Source: Halocaridina rubra (taxonomy: Eukaryota > Arthropoda > Malacostraca > Decapoda > Atyidae). Taken from it: 64,000 bases of DNA. Below, piece by piece: positions 11,533-22,198 of the stretch; position 1 is the first letter of the stretch, and the number at the start of each line of letters is the position of its first letter. A program made the position numbers and the translations under genes. The DNA lies in NCBI GenBank assembly GCA_037179515.1, contig JAXCGZ010015121.1:64501-128500 (forward strand). Direction: 5' to 3'. The notes under the pieces were generated by a model. It saw only the letters and a list, made by a program, of their open reading frames with translations. It had not been told where the DNA came from and did no database searches.

Positions 11533-12496
11533 CTGTTGTTGTTGCTATCACTCCATTGTCCTTCTTGCTAATTATTATTTTCATAATACTATCAGTAGTA
11601 ACACAATTATTAGCATTTTTTATTTGAATTCTTACCGTTGTGTTACTGCAGTCACTGTTAATAAGAGTATTTCTTTAGTGGCTGTTTTTGTCAGCATTTT
11701 ATGACTTTTCTTTTTGATATCTGTAGCACTAATGTCTTACAGATATGCTCTATCAGTTACTCAGCTACATCCTAAGTATCTTGTAATAATGATCTAAATG
11801 GTGCAGACAAATATTTACAACTACTGCTCTATTTTCAGGCAGCCCCGACCTGCAATTCGAACATTTTTTCCCTTTTACCCTTTGGAGAGATTGCAAGCGC
11901 TTACAGATACAGGGATGCACAGTATCCCCTTTGTGTGCTTACATATGGCCATTGTTCGTACCCAGAGATGATATCTAGTGTTTCCTGTATTTGTAATAGC
12001 GACATTAGGTCTTGTTTTCCGGCCCTAGAATCTACTCCAGGCTAATCTAATTGCAGAACTTGAGCTTGAGAGGGAGATGCACATCCGGAGGATTGGTGTC
12101 GTGAGAGGAGAATTGGTGTTAGGACCACCTCAACAGTCGAATCAACGCGGGGTAGGAGGCACACGAACTGGATATATCTGCGCTCTTCCAATGTCCGATG
12201 GACCCCCGACGTAGGGTTAAGAGTCATTCGTTGTTGCAACCCGGACCTATCTTACAGCGTAGATGTGGGGGATGACAGAACAAGGCATGGGGTCGGCCCA
12301 GTACCTAGCGATACCCCAAAAGGAAGGACTCCATATGGGAACAAAAGGGAATGCAAAAGAAGTGAAAAATTTAGATGATATAAAAAGGGAATGGAAAATT
12401 CCTAACAAGATTAAATAAAGTGAGAGAGAGACGTTTCCCATAGAATAAAACATAACAGTGGAAAATGAAAATTCCCCACAGTGAAGCCATGTACAG

Positions 12497-12497
<1 letters not shown>
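11533..12497. other. Non-coding stretch, no gene recognised
   Basis: Mixed sequence without a convincing frame or repeat. Confidence 0.45.

Positions 12498-12581
<84 letters not shown>
12498..12581. repeat. (TA)n microsatellite
   Basis: TA tract with one phase break near 12530. It abuts the 273-bp tandem unit that starts at 12582. Confidence 0.95.
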
Positions 12582-12586
<5 letters not shown>

Positions 12587-13127
12587 TCATTTTTTACCCC
12601 GACCGGGACTCAAACCTAGGACTTATGATTACTAAGTCAAGGCGCTACCACTACACCACGGAAGGTTAAAAGGAATCCAACCTTATAGCTTATATCTGCT
12701 ATACTTAGGAATGAACGCATTCTAACTGAATGCCACTATGTTCATATTACAGATTCCCCAACCTCACTCGTGGCTTCATTTTAGCATTTAATTCAATTCC
12801 CAATCTCATTCGGGCCATGAAATAACCAATTAAGCACATTACATATGTGAAAACATGAATCATTTTTTACCCCGACCGGGACTCGAACCTAGGACTTATG
12901 ATTACTAAGCCAAGGCGCTACCACTACACCACAAAAGGTTAAAAGGAATCCAACCTTATAGCTTATATCTGCTATACTTAGGAATGAACGCATTCTAACT
13001 GAATGCCACTATGTTCATATTACAGATTCCCCAACCTCACTCGTGGCTTCATTTTAGCATTTAATTCAATTCTCAATCTCATGCGGGCCATGAAATAACC
13101 AATTAAGCACATTACATATGTGAAAAC
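12582..13127 (-). repeat. Two 273-bp tandem units with tRNA-like Pol III boxes (SINE-like)
   Basis: ATGAATCAT recurs at 12582, 12855 and 13128, exactly 273 bp apart, and the two units differ at only a few bases. On the minus strand each has a tRNA-like segment (12596-12666 and 12869-12939), with an A-box-like TGGTGTAGTGGTAG (12918-12931 in unit 2) and a B-box GGTTCGAGTCCC (12878-12889). Unit 1 has GGTTTGAGTCCC. The acceptor arms do not pair, so I read a tRNA-derived SINE-like sequence rather than a functional tRNA gene. Both sides are TA microsatellites. Confidence 0.72.
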
Positions 13128-13131
13128 ATGA

Positions 13132-13133
<2 letters not shown>

Positions 13134-13225
<92 letters not shown>
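13134..13225. repeat. (TA)n microsatellite
   Basis: Continuous TA tract directly after the tandem SINE-like pair. Confidence 0.95.
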
Positions 13226-13227
<2 letters not shown>

Positions 13228-13524
13228 TTGGCTCATGACGCGGGCCTCCCGTTGCGATACTACAGCTGAAGGTTTTTTGAACTTAAATAGGTCTGTCCAG
13301 GACAGTTCGATATTCAGTCTTCCTTCAGTTACGGTTCATTTTCTATGCCTACAGCTACACTGAATATTCTTGGATATTCATCACACATCTTTTATTATCC
13401 CTTCACATCTGACATGTCTTTGCACTCTCCATCTCTGTTTCTCTTTACGTTATGTATTCTTCGTGCCCAGGCCCGACGAGGGCTGTTTTATTTATTTATT
13501 TTTTTGGTCCGTCCAGGTGTCACA

Positions 13525-13527
<3 letters not shown>

Positions 13528-13587
<60 letters not shown>

Positions 13588-13589
13588 TA

Positions 13590-13682
<93 letters not shown>
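13528..13682. repeat. Poly(A) followed by (TA)n microsatellite
   Basis: A-run at about 13528-13565, then TA to 13682 with one interruption near 13590. The A-run may be the tail of an old retroposed sequence, but no body can be recognised upstream. Confidence 0.9.
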
Positions 13683-13685
<3 letters not shown>

Positions 13686-14902
13686 CTCTCTTTTTCAGCA
13701 TACCAAGCCTGAGTTATTTTTAAATTATAAGATTTAAGTTAAGAAAGCCTCAATGCCTCCCATAGAAGTAGTATATAGATATAAGAAAGATAGTTACCCT
13801 AGTTTTACTATACTAAGTGTCATTGACTCATTTATGAGAATTATCAGATAATGTACAAACAGGGTTTTGTGTTTTTATTCAGTAATATATTAATCTTTCT
13901 CTCATTGAGGAGTATTTTTAGAAATATCTCACTTACAAACTGTATTTTATGTTAACTGGGTTCTATACCATTTTTTTAATTATGTCTCTTTGCTATTAAA
14001 GTGTATTATTGAATAGTTGTCTTTTAGATGCAATTGCTTATTTTGTGTTTACTGTAATAAACTAATAGTCATTTTGTCACTGATTAATAGCTACATAATG
14101 TACTTGTGAATACTTAATTAGACAGGTTTTATTTGCTAATAGAAATTCTTTAATTAGAATGATTATTGTGAGAACATAAATTTTTTTGTTTGTCTTTTCT
14201 AGAAATTACATGTTCTATATGTATTGAATGTACCCTTGACAATGATATAATTTTCAGGAAATTTAGTATGTATTAAGGAGCAGAGGGAAATTTTGATATG
14301 TAATGCAGAAAAGAAATCTATTTAGATAATTATGCTCTGTTTATGGTCTAGAATATTATGTAATTAACAGATGATAGCCATCCTTTATGTGTTCATGCTT
14401 CACACAGGGTGTAGGGATTAACGTATATGTATATATATCACCCCCATGAGGTCCCCATGTGCAAGCTAGAAGACCACGTGGCTTCTGTTCTTTGAACCAA
14501 GACCAGAATTGGCGCCCAAACTGGCGTTCTTTAGGTGCCCCCACACCATAAGTTATGAGGTATTCCCCCTTCTACTGAAATCCTACTGGTGGAGGCATGA
14601 CTAAGTGCCTGACCCAAGGTACTAAAAGGGTCAGACAACAAGTAGGAAGAGTAGAGTATTGTTGGCGCCCATACAGTTCACATAGTTTTAAGGGAACGGG
14701 GGTATTGAGGCCTAGAGGTACTATGTAGATTATTAATAAATTAAGTGCTAAGTATCTTCGCATATCTATTATCACCATGTATGAGAGAAACCTGGCCTAT
14801 TATGTAGAGAATAATAAGAAATGTCTTATACGAAAAGGTGGCAGCAAAACTACAACTAAATACATCAGTGTTATCCCGCCGGCTACAATACATAATACTA
14901 CA
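13683..14902. other. AT-rich stretch, no gene seen
   Basis: No supported gene. A TGGCGCCCAAACTGGCG motif at about 14511-14527 resembles an LTR-retrotransposon primer-binding site, but nothing else supports one. Confidence 0.45.
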
Positions 14903-15327
14903 TGAATATGCAGATCCCTTTTGGAATCCACACTTGAAAAAACAAACAATTAAGCTAGAAAAAGTTCAAAGTCATGCCACAAAACTGGTGCCAGAAATAC
15001 GCAATCTCAGTTATGATGAGAATCTGAGGGAATTAGAATTATCACCACTCGAAGCTAGAAGAATGAGGGGGTATATAGTGACGGTTTTTAAATTACTTCA
15101 TGGTTATGATAGAGTGGATCGGGATCGATATTTTGATATGGATGGCACTAGAACTAGGGGTCATAGTTTGAAGCTTCGTAAGAAAATTACTTTGCAGGAT
15201 GCAAGGAAGTACTTTTTTTTTTTTTTTTTAGTGTAAGATTAGTTGATAATCGGATTTTGCTAAGCGAGAAGGTAGTTAATGCTAACTCAATCTATAGTTT
15301 TAAGGACGAGTATGATAAGCATCACTA
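14903..15327 (+). pseudogene. C1 ORF2 C-terminal fragment
   Basis: Encodes KLVPEIRNLSYDENL through RDRYFDMDGTRTRGHS, then a run of ten or more T (15212-15229) breaks the frame. It is a remnant of the conserved domain after the reverse transcriptase. Confidence 0.8.
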
Positions 15328-15397
15328 AGTACAAAATATAACCGACCAGGAGACGGAAAGTTACGAACTTGGAGCTCTTTCTTGTAAGCACATTTAG
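14903..15397 (+). mobile_element. LINE copy C1: short 3' fragment
   Basis: Starts at GAATATGCAG inside the ORF2 C-terminal domain and runs to a truncated tail (ATTTAGG). It is fused to C2 without an AC tract, at an AGG(T) microhomology. It carries the ELSPLEARRM and FDMDGTRTRGHS variants otherwise seen only in C7. The upstream 65 bases look like unique flank. Confidence 0.85.
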
Positions 15398-16146
15398 GCA
15401 GATCAACAGTAACGAAATTAAAAGAATTTTATGATGAGGTAAGCCAAATCTTACAGGAAAGAGAGGGCTGGGCAGATTGCATATTCCTAGACTTCCAGAA
15501 GGCTTTTGACACTGCTCCACATGGGAGACTTATTAGGAAGCTGCAAGCAATGGCTTGAATAGGTGGAAGTGTCTTGGAATTGATAAAAACTTACTTAGAA
15601 GGAAGGCAACAGGGGGTTAGAGTAAGAGACTCAGTGTCTGAATGGAGGAGAGTTAGTAGTGGAGTTCTACAGGGTTCAGTTTTAGGGCCACGTTTGTTCC
15701 TTGTATATGTAAATGACCTACCAGAGTCTGTAAATTCATTCATGAATATGTTTGCAGATAATGCAAAGATTGTGAAGAAAGTAGGAAACGAGAGCAATGG
15801 TAGAGAACTTCAGGAAGATCTAAATAGTCTGCATGAGTGGTCAGAAAAGTGGCTAATGAAATTCAATACTTCAAAATGTAAGGTAATGAGAATGGGTACA
15901 AGTGCAAGAAGGCCCAAGCTTGACTACTCGGTGGCTGGAGTACAACTTCAAGAGACAGAAAATGAGAGAGATCTAGGAGTAAACATACTGGCAGATTTGA
16001 AGCTTCATAAGAAAACTTCTTTGCAGAATGTAAGGAAATACTTTTTCAGTGTAAGAGTATTTGATAATTGGAACTCGCTAAGTGAGGAGGTACTTAATGC
16101 TATCTCAATCCATAGTTTTAAGGACAGGTATGATAAGTATCACTAA
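15398..16146 (+). pseudogene. C2 ORF2: RT motifs A-C, C-terminal domain deleted
   Basis: Motif A (FLDFQKAFDT), motif B (SSGVLQGSVLGP, with P to L) and an altered motif C (FADNAKI, second Asp to Asn) are visible. A TGA lies at about 15556-15558. After the deletion the end KTSLQNVRKYFF to RYDKYH is retained, with a stop at 16144-16146. Confidence 0.85.
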
Positions 16147-16219
16147 GTATAAAATGGAACCGATCAGGAGACGGGAAGATACGAGCTTTGGGCTCTTTCC
16201 CGTAAACACAATTAGGTAA

Positions 16220-16223
<4 letters not shown>
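15398..16223 (+). mobile_element. LINE copy C2: 5'-truncated, with internal deletion
   Basis: Begins at AGATCAACAGTAAC (the GRSTVTN region of RT) and ends with one tail unit at 16210-16223. About 400 bp are missing between NILADL and KLHKKTSLQ, joined at a TTTG microhomology near 15998. C1+C2 repeat the C7-end/C8 arrangement at 34480-36180, including the same fusion point. Confidence 0.88.

Positions 16224-16283
<60 letters not shown>
16224..16283. repeat. (AC)n between C2 tail and C3 5' end
   Basis: 60 bases of AC joining a LINE tail to the 5' end of a full-length copy. Confidence 0.97.
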
Positions 16284-16284
<1 letters not shown>

Positions 16285-17214
16285 GCCGCGCGCGTTCAGT
16301 GACACACGGAACTGCTCCTCTTAAATTTTTAACTGTTTCGAGTGACTAAGTGCTTAGTGGAAAACTTTACCATAATTTCCCTAAATCTGAAATCCTGCAG
16401 AGTATTGTGAGTACAAAACTTATATTTGTTGTATGACGAGACTGTCCAAAATATTAAAGGAAAAAAAATTGAGAACATTTTTCGTGAGGGGAGAGAGAAG
16501 CTGCCGTCCAGTTCTGCCTTGAAGGAAATTTAGAAGAGTTGCCAGAGGTGAAGCCATCACATCACATTACCTAATTTTTTGTGTAAACTGGGAAAAGATC
16601 TTAAGCCGTTTACCTGATCCTGTGGTTCCATATATTGTTAAAATCAGTATCCTTCCCATTTATATTAACTTGTTAGTTAGTTTGATACACGAAAATTTGA
16701 ATAAGTAAAAAAAAAAAGAAACAAATATCCACCTGTCAACAGTACTGAGTTAAGTTGCCAAGTAGTACAGCTGTCTTATTTTCTTAATTTTTTTTTTTGC
16801 TTTTCTTTTAGCTTTCTCTTTCACTATTTTGTTTTTATTTTGTATATATATTGAGTTAAATGTACAGTCTAATCTTGTGATAACATACCTTGGTTAGCAA
16901 GTGAGTTTATCAGTTAGGAAGAATATATAGCAGAAACAGGTGGGTGCCACCTCAGACACAGGTTCGAATTTTTCCTTCAGGTTTGACTTTTGTTTTGTTG
17001 CATTTTTTTTCTTTTTCTTTTTATCCTTAAATTACCATGGTCAAGTTTTTAAGTTAAGATGTGTGTTACCAGAAAAGAGATAAACTGAGTCACTAAATAG
17101 CACTTATATGGAGATATAAAAATTCGGTGTGAAGCTTAATTAAAAGTTTTTCTCTTCTTTTTTTTTCCTCTTTCTCGTCTTCTTTCTATATTCTGTGAGA
17201 GGGAGAACATAAAA
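16284..17214 (+). promoter_or_regulatory. C3 5' leader (candidate internal promoter region)
   Basis: 931 bp without a long frame, containing T-rich tracts and conserved almost base for base with 21271-22198. Non-LTR elements carry an internal Pol II promoter at their 5' end; placing it here is inference, and no core motif was identified. Confidence 0.5.
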
Positions 17215-18120
17215 ATGACGCCATCTCTGTCCCAAACCTCTCCCATCCATGGGTCGGTAGGAGGGGTAGCCATCAGGAGACTCAAACAGAAAATCAAGAA
17301 TTTAGAGGAAATGGTTATAAGCCTTGATGATAAAATTCAGAATATGGATGGAGAAATGAAAGAGAATGAAACACTCAGAGAGCAAATAAGATCTTTGGAG
17401 GAAGCAAATAAAGCACAAGGGCAGGAGAGAAAGGAACTAGAAAAAAGAATAAAGAAGCTGGAAGGGGAAAAGAGTCAACTAGAATCTAGACTTTCTAAAC
17501 AAGAAGATAAAAACAAACAGCTGAATGACAACCTAAAGGAATTAGATGTTAGTTCACTGCTCTCTTCTGAGAGAGACGAGATTGCTGCTTGGAATGTCCA
17601 GATTAAGGAAAACATTGAACAGTTCAGAAAAGAGTTCCAGGAGCTGAATATGGAAAATGATGCCATGAAAACTTCCTTTGCTGATGCACTAAAGGGGAAT
17701 GTGGCAGTAAAAGAGGCTGTAAAGGTGGTGGCACTGGAAAACATACAAACAGTTGACTATAAAGAGACAGTAATCGAAAAAATGAAAGACGTTGTGATGG
17801 AAAGGGCAAACCCACTCATCAGACAGGCACTTGATAAGGAGAAGACAGTGGTAATCTCAGGCATAAGCGAGTCCCAGGAGCCAACATGGCAGGGGAGACT
17901 TGAAGAAAATAAAGCTAGGGTTGTAGACCTGATAAGAAAGCTTGGAGTAGTATGTGGTCCTGAGGATATTGTAAACATACACCAACTAGGTAAATATTCG
18001 AGGGAAGCAAAGCCGAGACCAACAAAAGTAACCTTTGAGAGAGGGGAAACATGTAGGGAAATATTGTTGAGAAAAAAAAAGTCTAAAAGACCTTCAAGAA
18101 TTCAAAGAAGTGTTCATTAG
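17215..18120 (+). CDS. C3 ORF1: coiled-coil, RRM-like RNA-binding protein (short frame)
   Basis: 301 codons from the first ATG after the leader. Residues ~24-110 and ~125-155 are heptad-rich Leu/Ile/Glu/Lys coiled coils (RLKQKIKNLEEM, QIRSLEEANKAQ). From residue 210 (KTVVISGIS) an RRM-like region begins, with DLIRKLGVV, IHQLGKYSRE and RPTKVTFERGETCREILL. At the A9 run (18072-18080) the frame leaves the conserved path and ends at SKRPSRIQRSVH. The conserved remainder lies in the +1 frame (18083-18295). Such ORF1 proteins bind and chaperone the element RNA; that role is inferred. The start is shared by C3 and C4. Confidence 0.82.
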   Translation: MTPSLSQTSPIHGSVGGVAIRRLKQKIKNLEEMVISLDDKIQNMDGEMKENETLREQIRSLEEANKAQGQERKELEKRIKKLEGEKSQLESRLSKQEDKNKQLNDNLKELDVSSLLSSERDEIAAWNVQIKENIEQFRKEFQELNMENDAMKTSFADALKGNVAVKEAVKVVALENIQTVDYKETVIEKMKDVVMERANPLIRQALDKEKTVVISGISESQEPTWQGRLEENKARVVDLIRKLGVVCGPEDIVNIHQLGKYSREAKPRPTKVTFERGETCREILLRKKKSKRPSRIQRSVH

Positions 18121-18295
18121 ACAATACAGAACACAGGAAGAGATGGGAAAGATCAAAAACTTGTTGGAAGAGGCAAGAAGGTTAAATGATGAAAGAAATG
18201 AAGAAGAGAAGAAAAATTTTCATTACAGAGTTCTTCCAGACAAAGGGGAGATAAAGAAGATAATGACAGAAGATCAGGGGATGGGGCCTCATTAA
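18083..18295 (+). CDS. C3 ORF1 C-terminal continuation in the +1 frame
   Basis: Runs from SLKDLQEFKEVFIRQ through NDERNEEEKKNFHYR to GEIKKIMTEDQGMGPH and a TAA at 18293-18295. In copies C13, C14 and C17, where the A run is 8 long, this is in frame with ORF1, so it is the natural end of the domain. The reading frame is kept in all copies that contain it, including old ones. Confidence 0.78.
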   Translation, partial: LKDLQEFKEVFIRQYRTQEEMGKIKNLLEEARRLNDERNEEEKKNFHYRVLPDKGEIKKIMTEDQGMGPH

Positions 18296-21134
18296 GATTG
18301 TTATACACAAATGCTGATGGATTAGCTGGTAAGGCAGTAGAATTAAAAGATAGGATTCACAACAGTAAGGCAGATATAGTAGCAATTACAGAGACTAAGT
18401 TGAGTGAGGACATAAACAGTGTCACAGTTTTTCCTAAGGGTTTCAGAATACTAAGGGTTGAAAGATCTGAGAGGACTGGTGGAGGGATAGCACTGCTCAT
18501 AAGTGAAAGGATTCAAGTCGAAGAAATAAACTTGGCTATAGAAAGTGAGTTCAAGGAATTTCTTGTTGCTCGCATAAATACTGGGTCAGAGAGCATTATA
18601 ATAACTGTTGTATACAACCCACCAAGGAACCAAAATAGGCTTGAAGTTTATGAGGAAAGTCATATAGGTACTATTGAAGTCATAAACTCAGTTGTTAACA
18701 TGGCACGGGAAAAAAAATGTAGGATTTTGATTATGGGAGACTTTAATCATAAAGAGATAGATTGGATAAATCTTGACCCACACAGTGGTGAGGACTCATT
18801 CGGGGCAAGATTCCTAGATTGCGTACAAGGGAATTTCCTACACCAACATGTAATGGAACCAACAAGCCAGGGGTGGGGATGAGCCATCACTACTTGATCT
18901 AGTGTTCACAGATAATGTGTTGGATATTGAAAAAATTGAGTATGAACCACCAATTGGAAAGAGTGACCACTGTGTGTTGTTGATGGAGTATATCATTGAA
19001 GACATAGTATATCATGAAGATCTTCCTGAGAGTAGAGGCACTGAGGACATGAGGAGGAACTATCCGAAAGGAGATTACATCAAAATGAATGAGCTTTTTG
19101 CAGTTATTGACTGGAGAACCTTATTTTACAACAAATCTGTACAAGAAATGTATGACATCTTTTGTGAGAAATATGGGAAGATAGTAGATTGCTGCATACC
19201 TGTCACCAAAGTAGGTGTAGTTCATGCCAGAGAGAAATGGTTCGATAATGGGTGTAAAAGAGCTAAGGAGTGGAGAGACAAATGCTGGAAAAGGTATAGG
19301 AGGAGAAAAAACATAAATGCCTGGCAAACCTACAAAAGAGCAAGAAATGACTACCTAAGTAAAAGGAGAGAGGCAGAGAGAGACTATGAGAGGGACATCA
19401 CCAGGAAGGCTAAAGAAAATCCCAAGCTTTTCCACAGCTTTATCAGAGGAAAACTGAAGGTAAAAGAACAGGTTTTAAGGCTAAAGAGAGCGGATGGAAG
19501 CATCACTGAGACGGATGAAGAGATCTGCAAAGAATTGAACAAGGAGTTTCAGTCAGTATTTACAGTAGAAAATACCCCACCCCCTCAGATTGCAGTGATA
19601 GAAGCTCAAGGGCCGGGATTAGAGAACATCAACCTTACAGCCACAGAGGTATGCAAAGCGCTGATGGATTTAGATGTTCATAAAGCTACAGGTCCTCGAT
19701 GACATATCCCCTCATGTGCTTAAAAAATGCGCAAACACAATATCAGTGGCACTAAGTATCATATTTAAGGAGTCACTGGAGTCGGGGGAGATTCCAAGAT
19801 GCTGGAAACAAGCAAATGTGATACCTATCTTCAAAAAGGGAAGGAGGGATACGGCTCTGAACTATAGACCAGTTTCCTTGACCAGCATAGTTTGCAAAGT
19901 TATGGAGAAACTACTAAGGAAACATATCTCTCTTCACTTGGAATCCTTCAACTTTTTGTCAGTGAGGCAACATGGCTTCAGAGAAGGTAGGTCAACAGTA
20001 ACAAACTTATTAGAATTTTATGATGAGGTAAGCCAAATCTTATAGGAAAGAGAGGGCTGGGCGGATTGCATAATCCTAGACTTCCAGAAAGCGTTTGACA
20101 CTGTTCCACATGGGAGACTTATTAGGAAGCTGCAATCAATGGCTAGAATAGGAGGAAATGTTTTGGAATGGATAAAAACTTACTTAGAAGGAAGGGAACA
20201 GAGGGTTAGAGTAAGACACTCAGTGTCTGAATGGAGAAGAGTTAGTAGTGGAGTTCCACAGCGTTCAGTTTTAGGGCCACTTTTATTCCTTGTATATGTA
20301 AATGACCTACCAGAGTCTGTAAATTCATTCATGAATATGTTTGCAGATGATGCAAAGATTGTGAAGAAAGTAAAAAACGAGAACAATGGTGGAGAACTTC
20401 AGGAGGATCTAAATAATCTGCATGAGTGGTCAGAAAAGTGGCTAATGAAATTCAATACTTCAAAATGTAAGGTAATGAGAATGGGTACAAGTGCAAGAAG
20501 GCCCAAGCTTGACTACTCGGTGGCTGGAGTACAACTTCAAGAGACAGAAAATGAGAGAGATCTAGGAGTAAACATACTGGCAGATTTGTCTCCAGAAGTA
20601 CATATAAATGGCATAGTAAGGGCAGCATATGCATTCTTATCAAATGTCAGGGTAGCCTTCAGGCACATGGACAAGGAAATGTTCAGAAATATTTATGTAA
20701 CCTATGTGAGGCCAAAACTCGAATATGCAGCCCCCTTTTGGAAACTGCACTTGAAAAAGCACATAGCTAAGCTTGAAAAAGTTCAAAGACATGCCACGAA
20801 ACTGGTGCCAGGAATACGCAATCTCAGTTATGATGAGAGGCTGAGGGAATTAGACTTACCATCACTCGAAGCTAGAAGAGTGAGGGGGGAGATGGTGACA
20901 GTCTTTAAATTCCTTCATGGTTATGATAGAGTGGATAGGGATCGACATTTTGATATGGCTGGCTCTAGAACTAGAGGTCATAGTTTGAAGCTTCGTAAGA
21001 AAACTTCTTCGCAGGATGTAAGGAAATACTTTTTCAGTGTAAGAGTAGTTGATAATTGGAATTGGCTAAGCGAGGAGGTAGTTAATGCTATCACAATCCA
21101 TAGTTTTAAGGACAGGTATGATAAGTATCACTAA
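18271..21134 (+). pseudogene. C3 ORF2: endonuclease-reverse transcriptase, broken
   Basis: Endonuclease motifs LYTNADGL, AITETKLS, GDFNHKEIDW, VFTD and KSDHCVL, and RT motifs up to MFADDAKI, are present. Damage: a 2-bp deletion at about 18865 (AACAAGCCAGG for AACAAGGGCCAGG), a 15-bp insertion near 19010, a 1-bp insertion at about 19697 (CCTCGATG) and a CAG-to-TAG stop at 20044-20046. GVPQGS has become GVPQRS. The frame opens upstream of 18298 without an ATG and overlaps ORF1's end. Confidence 0.9.
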
Positions 21135-21158
21135 GTATAAAATGGAACCGATCAGGAG

Positions 21159-21191
21159 ACGGGAAGATACGAGCTTTGGGCTCTTTCCCGT
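21159..21191 (+). other. C3 3' UTR hairpin
   Basis: ACGGGAAGA-TAC-GAGC-TTTGG-GCTC-TTTCCCGT, seven bases upstream of the first tail unit. It is conserved in nearly all copies. Confidence 0.7.
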
Positions 21192-21221
21192 AAACACAAT
21201 TAGGTAATCACAATTAGGTAA

Positions 21222-21225
<4 letters not shown>

Positions 21226-21270
<45 letters not shown>
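21226..21270. repeat. (AC)n between C3 and C4
   Basis: 45 bases of AC linking the tail of one full-length copy to the 5' end of the next. Confidence 0.97.
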
Positions 21271-21272
<2 letters not shown>

Positions 21273-22198
21273 GCACGTTCAGTGACACACGGAACTGTTC
21301 CTCTTAAATTTTTAATTGTTTCGAGTGACTAAGTGCTTAGTAGAAAACTTTACCATAATTTCCCTAAATCTGAAATCCTGCAGAGTATTGTGAGTACAAA
21401 ACTTATATTTTTTGTATGACGAGACTGTCCAAAATATTAAAGGAAAAAAAATTGAGAACATTTTTCGTGAGGGGAGAGAGAAGCTGCCGTCCAGTTCTGC
21501 CTTGAAGGAAATTTAGAAGAGTTGCCTGAGGTGAAGCCATCACATCACATTACCTAATTTTTTGTGTAAACTGGGGAAAGCTCTTAAGCCGTTTACCTGA
21601 TCCTGTGGTTCCATATATTGTTAAAATCAGTATCCTTCCCATTTATATTAACTTGTTAGTTAGTTTGATACACGAAATAATTGAATACGTAAAAAAAAAA
21701 AAAAATAATATCCACCTGTCAACAGTACTAAGTTAAGTTGCCAAGTAGTACAGCTGTCTTATTTTCTTCATTTTTTTTTTTTGCTTTTCTTTTAGCGTTC
21801 TCTTTTACTATTTTGTTTTTATTTTGTATATATATTGAGTTAAATGTAAAGTCTAATCTTGTGATAACATACCTTGGTTAGCAAGTGAGTTTATCAGTTA
21901 GGAAGAATATATAGCAGAAACAGGTGGGTGCCACCTCAGACACAGGTTCGAATTTTTCCTTCAGGTTTGACTTTTGTTTTGTTGCATTTTTTTTCTTTTT
22001 CTTTTTATCCTTAAATTACCATGGTCAAGTTTTTAAGTTAAGATGTGTGTTACCAGAAAAGAGATAAACTGAGTCACTAAATAGCACTTATATGGAGATA
22101 TAAAAATTCGGTGTGAAGCTTAATTAAAAGTTTTTCTCTTCTTTTTTTTTCCTCTTTCTCGTCTTCTTTCTATATTCTGTGAGAGGGAGAACATAAAA
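21271..22198 (+). promoter_or_regulatory. C4 5' leader (candidate internal promoter region)
   Basis: 928 bp, almost identical to the C3 leader. It starts CCGCACGTTCAGTGACACACGG immediately after AC repeats. The regulatory role is inferred. Confidence 0.5.

Larger units (their letters stand above)
16284..21225 (+). mobile_element. LINE copy C3: full-length CR1/L2-group element
   Basis: It has a ~930-bp 5' leader, ORF1 (17215), ORF2 (about 18271-21134), the 3' hairpin (21159-21191) and two AATTAGGTAATCAC tail units (21198-21225). The 5' end (CCGCC..CGTTCAGTGACACACGG) matches that of C4 at 21271, which fixes the start. Family placement rests on the ORF2 order APE endonuclease-RT-C-terminal domain and on short-repeat tails instead of poly(A), both typical of CR1/L2. 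ORF2 is broken, so this copy is inactive. Confidence 0.92.

Noticed and set aside
11090..11704. 204-codon Tyr/Ile-rich frame
   Set aside because: Mostly the ATT microsatellite read in one frame; the flanks show no domain.
12596..12939. Two functional tRNA genes on the minus strand
   Set aside because: A and B boxes are present, but the acceptor stems do not pair and the TpsiC stem has mismatches, so they are reported as tRNA-like parts of a repeat.
14505..14665. TGGCGCCCAAACTGGCG and a second GTTGGCGCCCA as LTR-element primer-binding sites
   Set aside because: No adjacent LTR end, no gag or pol frame downstream and no second LTR. A short GC motif alone is not enough.
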